Of a stretch of 7,144 nucleotides of DNA, positions 1 through 3,852 are shown piece by piece. How positions within the stretch are numbered: position 1 is the first letter of the stretch; each line of letters opens with the position of its first letter. The stretch lies in assembly GCA_030147065.1 (NCBI GenBank), contig JASLAP010000191.1, positions 1-7,144 on the forward strand. Direction: 5' to 3'. Below the pieces are notes generated by a model, which saw only the letters and a list, made by a program, of their open reading frames with translations, made no database searches and had not been told where the DNA came from. This stretch comes from Pseudonocardia sp. (lineage in GTDB: Bacteria; Actinomycetota; Actinomycetes; Mycobacteriales; Pseudonocardiaceae). The translations under genes were made by a program, and so were the position numbers.

Positions 1-34
1 GCTGGACGACCTCGACGCCGGTGATGCGCTGCAT
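1..34 (-). CDS. Start of an unidentified gene, cut by the window edge
   Basis: An ATG at 34-32 on the minus strand opens a frame that reads MQRITGVEVVQ and stays open to the window edge. It begins 8 bases after the stop codon of the minus-strand gene at 43-495, a spacing typical of co-transcribed genes. There is no strong ribosome binding site in the short gap. Eleven residues are too few to name a family, so this is an inference from spacing and an open frame only. Confidence 0.3.
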   Translation of the reverse strand, partial: MQRITGVEVVQ

Positions 35-42
35 TGGCGTGG

Positions 43-495
43 TCACCGGAGCCCCCGCCCGCCGCTGGCGGTCCCGGCCACCGGGCCGGCCTGCTCGACC
101 AGGGCCCGGACCGCGACCAGGTCCGTGCCGTGCCCGCCGGCATCGCGGACCGCGAGCCGGATCGACGCCGACCGCCGCGCGACCACCACCGTGGTGATCG
201 CGAGCGCGTGCAGGTCGCTGGACCGGCCTGTTCGACCAGGGCCCGGGCGGCGCAGCTCGCTGGTACCGGCGCGGTCGCGCTCCAGCACCGCGTCGGGGTC
301 GCGGTCGTGCACCGGGAAGCGGGCGAACCCGGTGCGCCGGGCGAGCGCGACGAGGTCGGCGAATGTGGCGTCGGCGTCCAGGGACTCGACCCGATCCGGA
401 TCCCCGGGGCGGCCCTCCAGCGCGGCCAGCAGCTCGGGCAACGTCACGGCATCGACGTCGGCGGTGCGGGCGTGGTGGTCGGTACGGTTCGGCAC
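43..495 (-). CDS. Hypothetical protein, 150 residues, no sure family
   Basis: The GTG start at 495 is supported by AGGAG six bases upstream (502-506). Codons end in G or C almost throughout, so the frame is very likely real. The protein is rich in Ala, Arg and Asp and has no signal peptide or membrane segment. Residues 35-70 (ADATFADLVALARRTGFARFPV and what follows) recall the start of a CBS domain as found in CorC/HlyC-type proteins, but the usual continuation is missing. Residues about 90-140 (LHALAITTVVVARR, then SIRLAVRD) loosely recall small effector-associated adaptor domains. Both resemblances are weak and neither is a family call. The middle (about residues 75-90, Pro/Gly/Arg-rich with poorer codon use) overlaps one copy of a 24-bp direct repeat, so a rearrangement or an old frameshift there is possible. 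A second gene seems to start 8 bases after its stop. Confidence 0.65.
   Translation of the reverse strand: MPNRTDHHARTADVDAVTLPELLAALEGRPGDPDRVESLDADATFADLVALARRTGFARFPVHDRDPDAVLERDRAGTSELRRPGPGRTGRSSDLHALAITTVVVARRSASIRLAVRDAGGHGTDLVAVRALVEQAGPVAGTASGGRGLR
86..246. repeat. 24-bp near-perfect direct repeat inside the 150-residue gene
   Basis: Copies lie at 86-109 and 223-246 and share 23 of 24 bases; the one difference is C at 94 against T at 231. Both contain TCGACCAGGGCCCGG. The offset is 137 bp, not a multiple of three, so the copies are read in different frames: as RALVEQAG near the C-terminus and as PGPGRTGR in the middle. The segment between the copies is otherwise unique. Confidence 0.8.
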
Positions 496-501
496 GGTTC
501 A

Positions 502-506
502 CTCCT
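502..506 (-). promoter_or_regulatory. Ribosome binding site that fixes the GTG start at 495
   Basis: The minus strand reads AGGAG, a six-base spacer (TGAACC), then GTG. It is the clearest Shine-Dalgarno sequence in the window, and it selects this start over any internal one. Confidence 0.75.
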
Positions 507-521
507 GGCCGAGTGGATCAA

Positions 522-558
522 GGAGCCCGGCCCCCGTTCCCGCGGTGGCCGGGGCTCC
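522..558. other. Strong GC-rich hairpin in the leader of the minus-strand gene
   Basis: GGAGCCCGGCC (522-532) can pair with GGCCGGGGCTCC (547-558), giving eleven pairs with one bulged base and a 14-base loop. On the minus strand it ends about 15 bases before the AGGAG of the gene starting at 495, so it would sit in that gene's 5' leader if the promoter lies further upstream. No T-run follows on either strand, so a classical intrinsic terminator is unlikely. Confidence 0.5.
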
Positions 559-596
559 GCAGCGTTCGCGGCCTCGGCAGGCTAGCCAAAAACGGA

Positions 597-690
597 CAGT
601 ACGTATAGATCTGCTGAGTCAGTTGGTTGCCGCTTAGTAGACGTAGAGTGACCATGAACGGCGATATCTGCTGATCTTTGCGCAGTACGT
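597..690. repeat. Repeated words in the divergent spacer, possible operator
   Basis: CAGTACGT occurs at 597-604 and 683-690. ATCTGCTGA occurs at 608-616 and 665-673. GTATAG occurs at 603-608 and 700-705. The first two words appear in opposite order on the two sides of the spacer. The stretch from about 586 to 710 is visibly richer in A and T than its surroundings. It lies between a leftward gene and the rightward helix-turn-helix gene, so a shared operator is a reasonable guess, but no binding site is proven. Confidence 0.35.
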
Positions 691-706
691 GACCTGCGCG
701 TATAGC
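677..706 (+). promoter_or_regulatory. Candidate leaderless promoter of the helix-turn-helix gene
   Basis: TTGCGC (677-682), an 18-base spacer and TATAGC (701-706) are followed by 9 bases and a GTG at 716. This is the same geometry as the promoter at 1079-1108, but the -35 matches the consensus in only three positions. It overlaps one CAGTACGT copy (683-690), which would fit autorepression. Confidence 0.4.
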
Positions 707-715
707 GTCGAGATC

Positions 716-961
716 GTGCCAGCGGGTCAGGATGACGAGCGTCTGCTGACGACCGCCGAGGCGGCGAAGCTCATCGGTGTGTCGCGGGCGACCCTGGCGA
801 GCTACGCCCGGAAGGGCTTGCTCAAGCCCGAGTTCCGGCTGCCGACCGGCGGTCTGCGATGGAACCTGTCCAGCCTGCGCCGGCAGCTCGCCGAGATCGA
901 CATCGAGGACTGGCGGCGCGGGTCCACCGAGGACCGCGGGGCCACCGAGGACGACGCCTGA
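716..961 (+). CDS. Small stand-alone helix-turn-helix DNA-binding protein (MerR/excisionase type)
   Basis: This is an 81-residue protein made almost wholly of one DNA-binding fold. Residues 12-36 (TTAEAAKLIGVSRATLASYARKG and on) form the helix-turn-helix. Residues 40-58 (PTGGLRWNLSSLRRQL in part) form the wing and following helix typical of MerR-like and excisionase-like domains. The acidic tail STEDRGATEDDA carries a short internal duplication. No ligand-binding or recombinase domain is attached, so it probably acts as a local transcription regulator or a DNA-bending accessory factor. I chose the GTG at 716 because a promoter-like element ends 9 bases before it. A GTG at 689 in the same frame would add nine residues, but it has no ribosome binding site and those codons are atypical. 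The protein could regulate itself, the divergent gene or the unit downstream. Confidence 0.75.
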   Translation: MPAGQDDERLLTTAEAAKLIGVSRATLASYARKGLLKPEFRLPTGGLRWNLSSLRRQLAEIDIEDWRRGSTEDRGATEDDA

Positions 962-1014
962 CCGGCCCGACGGCGACTGCGCGTTCGGCCAGCCCGAATC
1001 GCGAGTCCGGCGAA

Positions 1015-1042
1015 AGCCGCGGTGCGCGGCAGGTCCGCGGCT
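1015..1042. terminator. Hairpin after the helix-turn-helix gene, weak terminator candidate
   Basis: AGCCGCGG (1015-1022) and CCGCGGCT (1035-1042) form a perfect 8-bp stem with a 12-base loop, 54 bases past the stop of the small regulator and before the next promoter. There is no T-run, so it would at best be an atypical actinobacterial terminator. Confidence 0.3.
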
Positions 1043-1078
1043 GGCAGCACCATTCCGGATCAGCCGGGACGCGGGTGG

Positions 1079-1108
1079 TTGACGTCCCGGTCCGGCGCCG
1101 CCGATACC
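1079..1108 (+). promoter_or_regulatory. Leaderless promoter of the pRiA4b ORF-3-like gene
   Basis: TTGACG (1079-1084), an 18-base spacer and GATACC (1103-1108) lie 9 bases before the ATG at 1118. An overlapping TACCGT (1105-1110) also fits the actinobacterial TANNNT pattern and ends exactly 7 bases before the ATG. No Shine-Dalgarno sequence precedes the ATG. The predicted transcript therefore starts at or within a few bases of the start codon. Confidence 0.6.
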
Positions 1109-1117
1109 GTCGGTCTC

Positions 1118-2224
1118 ATGCGGACGACCCGCCTGCGGATCACCATGCGCGACGTCGAACCGCCGGTCGTCCGCGTGATCGACGTTCCGGCAGCCTCGTC
1201 CCTCGGTGAACTGCACGAGCTGTTCCAGGTGGCGCTCGGTTGGACGGACAGCCACCTGCACCAGTTCGAGGGCGGCGGGAAGGTGTACGGGGTCCCGGAC
1301 CCGGACCTGGACGATCCGCGGTTCCGGGACGAGGCCGCGGCTCGGTTGTCCGATCTGCCGGCCCGGTTCTCCTACCTCTACGACTTCGGTGACGGCTGGG
1401 AACACGACGTCGAGGTCCTCGGACCCGGTGCGGCGACCGCCGGCTGCGTGGAGGGCGAGGGTGGTTGCCCGCCGGAGGACTGCGGTGGCCCGCACGGCTA
1501 CCACGAGCTGCGGGCGGCGCTCGCCGACCCGCGGCACGAGAACCACGCCGAGCTGCGGGCGTGGGTGGGCGAACTGCCGTCGTTCGACCGGGCGACGACG
1601 AGCGTGTTGCTGCAGCAGACGGTGGGTGAGGTCCCGCAGAGCGTCCGGCTCCTGCTGGACCTGCTGGCGGGCGGGGTCCGGCTGACCCCGGGCGGGCGGC
1701 TGCCGCGCTCGCTGGTGCGGGCGGTGCAGGAGCAGCGCCCCGAGTGGTACTCGCTGGACCGGCCGGCGTCGATCGAGGAGGACCTGGTCCCGCTCGCCGT
1801 CCTGCACGACATGCTGCGCCGCGTCGGGCTGGCCCGGCTGGCACGTGGTGTCCTGAGCCCGACCCGGGCGGCCGGCGACGACCGTGAGGTCGTCCGCCGG
1901 CTGCGCACCTGGTTTGAGCCTGGCGGATTCCGGGCGGTGCTCGGCACGACGGCCGTCGCGGTCCTCGCCGCATCCGGTCCACTGCCGTCCGCCGAGCTGG
2001 CCGGCCGGGTCGAACCGCTGCTGGGACGCGGGTGGGCCGTCGACGGGCGACCGCTGACCACCGCCGACCTCACCTCGCAGCTCCGCGCGCTGTCCGCCGA
2101 GCTGCGCGCCCTCGACCTCCTCGGTGGGCACGGGAGGACCTGGGAGGCCGGCCCGGCGGCCCGGACCCTGCTTCCGCGCGCGACCATGCTCGCCCACCTG
2201 TGGTCGGTCGAGCCGGCGTGGTGA
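1118..2224 (+). CDS. Plasmid pRiA4b ORF-3-like protein with C-terminal actinobacterial extension
   Basis: This 368-residue soluble protein has residues 1-155 that match the pRiA4b ORF-3 family (also labelled IS1096 TnpR-like in databases). The landmarks are GWTDSHLHQF at 41-50, YLYDFGDGWEHDVEV at 86-100, and a Cys cluster C110, C117, C122 running into GGPHGY. In this family these segments are highly conserved, but the biochemical role is unknown; the Cys/His cluster suggests metal binding, which is inference. Residues about 190-362 form a second, mostly helical part (PGGRLPRSLV, RPASIEEDL, LPRATMLAHLW) that accompanies the domain in actinobacteria. The ATG at 1118 is chosen over an upstream in-frame GTG at 1022 because the family begins here (MRTTRLRITMRDVEPPVVR) and a promoter ends just before it. 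The stop overlaps the start of the next gene, so the two are almost certainly one operon. The IS-related label does not imply a transposon here. Confidence 0.9.
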   Translation: MRTTRLRITMRDVEPPVVRVIDVPAASSLGELHELFQVALGWTDSHLHQFEGGGKVYGVPDPDLDDPRFRDEAAARLSDLPARFSYLYDFGDGWEHDVEVLGPGAATAGCVEGEGGCPPEDCGGPHGYHELRAALADPRHENHAELRAWVGELPSFDRATTSVLLQQTVGEVPQSVRLLLDLLAGGVRLTPGGRLPRSLVRAVQEQRPEWYSLDRPASIEEDLVPLAVLHDMLRRVGLARLARGVLSPTRAAGDDREVVRRLRTWFEPGGFRAVLGTTAVAVLAASGPLPSAELAGRVEPLLGRGWAVDGRPLTTADLTSQLRALSAELRALDLLGGHGRTWEAGPAARTLLPRATMLAHLWSVEPAW

Positions 2225-2937
2225 CGCGGATGGAACGCCGTGAGTGGCTCCGGCAGTTGCGGGGCGCCGTCTACCGCAGCGACGGCGACGGCGTCGTCAG
2301 GCTCCTGCTGGCCGACCCCGAACCCCTGCCGGTGTGGCAGCTCATCGGGGACGGTCTGGTGATCGCGCTGGCTCAGCGGTCCGGCGGCGCCCGGCCGCTC
2401 GCCGCCGACTGCGTGTCGGCGCTGCGCCGACGGGACTGGGTCGGTGACGTCGAGCTGGCCGACCAGCTCGAAGGGCTGGCGGGAACCGGTCCGGCGCCGC
2501 TGCTGCGGCCACTCGCGGTGGACCTCGAGCAGCTGAGCGGGATCCTCGAGGGCGACCCGCTGACCACCGGCGGCGCGCTCGACCTGCACACCGGTGAGGT
2601 GTGGCCGCGACCGGTGGTGGAGTACGCCCAGGAGGCGGGCTCGGACGTCGAGGCGCCGGACTTCGACGACGCCAACCGCTTCCGGTGGGTGGACGGCGAC
2701 TCGCACGACGGCTACCGGGACATGGTCGACTTCATCGACACCGTCACCGACGAGGGGCTCGCCGACCGGCTGCACGTCGCGATCCGCGGCCGGGGCGCAT
2801 TCCGCCGCTTCGCCGACACGCTCGGGCGCGCTCGGGAGGACGAGCTGAGCCGTTGGTTCGAGTTCACGGGGGAACGCCAGCGGGGCCGGGCCCGAGCCTG
2901 GCTGGCCGATGTCGGGTACCGGGTGGCCGGCCCCTGA
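2221..2937 (+). CDS. UPF0158-family protein, translationally coupled
   Basis: This is a 238-residue cytoplasmic protein. Residues about 99-232 match the UPF0158 family: VDLEQLSGILEGD, LDLHTGEVW at 120-128, a run of acidic and aromatic residues (FDDANRFRWVDGD), then HDGYRDMVDFIDTV and the hallmark ending FTGERQRGRARAWLADVGY at 215-233. The family is widespread in bacteria and has no established function. Residues 1-98 are a helical N-terminal part that I do not recognise. The GTG at 2221 forms GTGA with the stop of the preceding gene, the usual arrangement for translational coupling. An ATG at 2230 in the same frame is the alternative start and would remove three residues. Codon use matches the gene before it, so the pair looks like a settled two-gene unit. 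Confidence 0.85.
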   Translation: MTRMERREWLRQLRGAVYRSDGDGVVRLLLADPEPLPVWQLIGDGLVIALAQRSGGARPLAADCVSALRRRDWVGDVELADQLEGLAGTGPAPLLRPLAVDLEQLSGILEGDPLTTGGALDLHTGEVWPRPVVEYAQEAGSDVEAPDFDDANRFRWVDGDSHDGYRDMVDFIDTVTDEGLADRLHVAIRGRGAFRRFADTLGRAREDELSRWFEFTGERQRGRARAWLADVGYRVAGP

Positions 2938-2956
2938 TCCGCCCTTATCGAGTGTG

Positions 2957-3005
2957 GGAATGGGCTCTCCGCCCCGCGGTCCACCGGCGCGGCCGATCCC
3001 ATTCC
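2957..3005. terminator. Inverted repeat after the two-gene unit, weak terminator candidate
   Basis: GGAATGGG (2957-2964) is matched by CCCATTCC (2998-3005), with 33 bases between. It starts 20 bases after the UPF0158 stop. The large loop and lack of a T-run make termination uncertain; it could also be a protein-binding site ahead of the next gene. Confidence 0.25.
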
Positions 3006-3076
3006 GGGGTTCCGGTTCGATCCAGTGGAGCTGGACGCCGACATGGATTCCTGCGCGAACGGGCTATGGTGGCGTC

Positions 3077-3508
3077 TTGCGTCCAGCCGGGGTCCGCCAG
3101 CGATTCGCCGAGCTCCGGGAAGAGCGGGCGAAGCGTGCTCGCGGACGTCCCGAGTACCGACTGCGGGCAACGCTGGCGTCGTTCATCGGATTGTGCGGGC
3201 GGCGATGGTACGACGACCATCCCGTGGCGCGGACCCTTGATGCGTACTACGATGTCATGGTCAACCTCGACGATCCGACGCAGGTGCGGACGCACACCGC
3301 CTTCGAGGAGCGCTGCATCGTCTGCATCGAGCGATTGCGTCCGCAGATCCTTGATCTCGCGACAATCGCCAGCAGTCTGACGCTCGAGGAGGAGGACGCG
3401 GTCTGCGAGCCGCTCCTGCGCATCCCACCCATGGCGTTGCTGGGCGAGGTCAATGATCGCTGCTACTTCCACATGATCTGCTGGAACGACGCGCCTCGGT
3501 TGCGGTGA
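3077..3508 (+). CDS. Orphan hypothetical protein, lower third-position GC
   Basis: I do not recognise this protein. From a TTG at 3077 it is 143 residues. It opens with a very basic helical stretch (RQRFAELREERAKRARGRPEYR) and continues with WYDDHPVARTLDAYYDVMVNLDD, CIVCIERLRPQILDLA, SLTLEEEDAVCEP and CYFHMICWND. The many Tyr, Trp and Cys residues are unlike a chance frame. By my count 27 of 142 codons end in A or T, about 81% GC at position three, with position three above position one, which supports coding on this strand but below the neighbours' level. That points to acquisition or a recent gene. The start is uncertain: TATGGT at 3065-3070 could be a -10 for a leaderless TTG, while an in-frame ATG at 2960 would add a Pro/Arg-rich stretch with poor codon statistics. 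Its TGA overlaps a GTG at 3505 as GTGA, so a coupled second gene is expected. Confidence 0.55.
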   Translation: MRPAGVRQRFAELREERAKRARGRPEYRLRATLASFIGLCGRRWYDDHPVARTLDAYYDVMVNLDDPTQVRTHTAFEERCIVCIERLRPQILDLATIASSLTLEEEDAVCEPLLRIPPMALLGEVNDRCYFHMICWNDAPRLR

Positions 3509-3557
3509 CCCGGACTCCGGCGTCGTCCACATCGGCGACGACGAGTCGAACGGCACC

Positions 3558-3839
3558 GTGCACCCCATCACCCCCGGGAACGAGGAGAGCTTCCTGGCCT
3601 GCTTCCGCAAGCTGGCGCGCTTCGGCTCGGTCGAACCGGACCCCGATTTCCCGCAGACCCGGGACCGCTACCGGCTCTATTTCGAGGAGCGGACCCAGTT
3701 CGTCGACATACCGGCGACCGCGACGATGTACGTGGACCGGGAGCGGAAGTTCGTGTACACCATGTTCACCAGTAGGACCGCAGTCACGCCTCGCGGGAAC
3801 AACTGGGCCGGGTGCAGCGACCTCTCCAACGTGGCTTGA
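3558..3839 (+). CDS. Hypothetical protein, probably the 3' part of a frameshifted gene
   Basis: From the first in-frame start, GTG at 3558, this is 93 residues (MHPITPGNEESFLACFRKLARFG, later PDPDFPQTRDRYRLYFEERTQF and TMYVDRERKFVYTMFTS). Codons up to about 3770 end in G or C in roughly 95% of cases, so it is a real coding segment. The signal continues upstream of the start: 3510-3557 encodes PDSGVVHIGDDESNGT with all 16 codons ending in G or C and no start codon, and no good ribosome binding site precedes 3558. A GTG at 3505 overlapping the previous stop would join this frame if the CCC at 3509-3511 had one more C, giving a 111-residue protein. After 3770 codon use worsens, so the last 22 residues may not be original. 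The Gly/Asp/acidic stretch before SFLACF loosely recalls the end of SUKH-type immunity proteins; this is a weak resemblance and not a call. Confidence 0.5.
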   Translation: MHPITPGNEESFLACFRKLARFGSVEPDPDFPQTRDRYRLYFEERTQFVDIPATATMYVDRERKFVYTMFTSRTAVTPRGNNWAGCSDLSNVA

Positions 3840-3852
3840 CCGGGCACATCCG

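Noticed and set aside
518..2197. 559-residue open frame on the minus strand
   Set aside because: It lies opposite the helix-turn-helix and pRiA4b ORF-3-like genes, which have recognisable domains and proper codon bias. Its product is low-complexity Arg/Pro/Gln/Gly sequence with no domain.
1118..2224. Insertion-sequence interpretation of the pRiA4b ORF-3-like gene
   Set aside because: Databases often label this family as IS1096 TnpR-like, but no transposase, terminal inverted repeats or target duplications are visible around it.
1498..2775. 425-residue open frame on the minus strand
   Set aside because: It is antisense to two genes with family matches, and its composition is dominated by Arg, Ser and Pro. 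No domain is visible.
2945..3610. 221-residue minus-strand frame opposite the orphan gene, which at first reads like a protein
   Set aside because: The registers coincide, so its third positions are the first positions of the plus-strand codons. GC is higher at plus-strand position three (about 81%) than position one (about 68%), which favours plus-strand coding.
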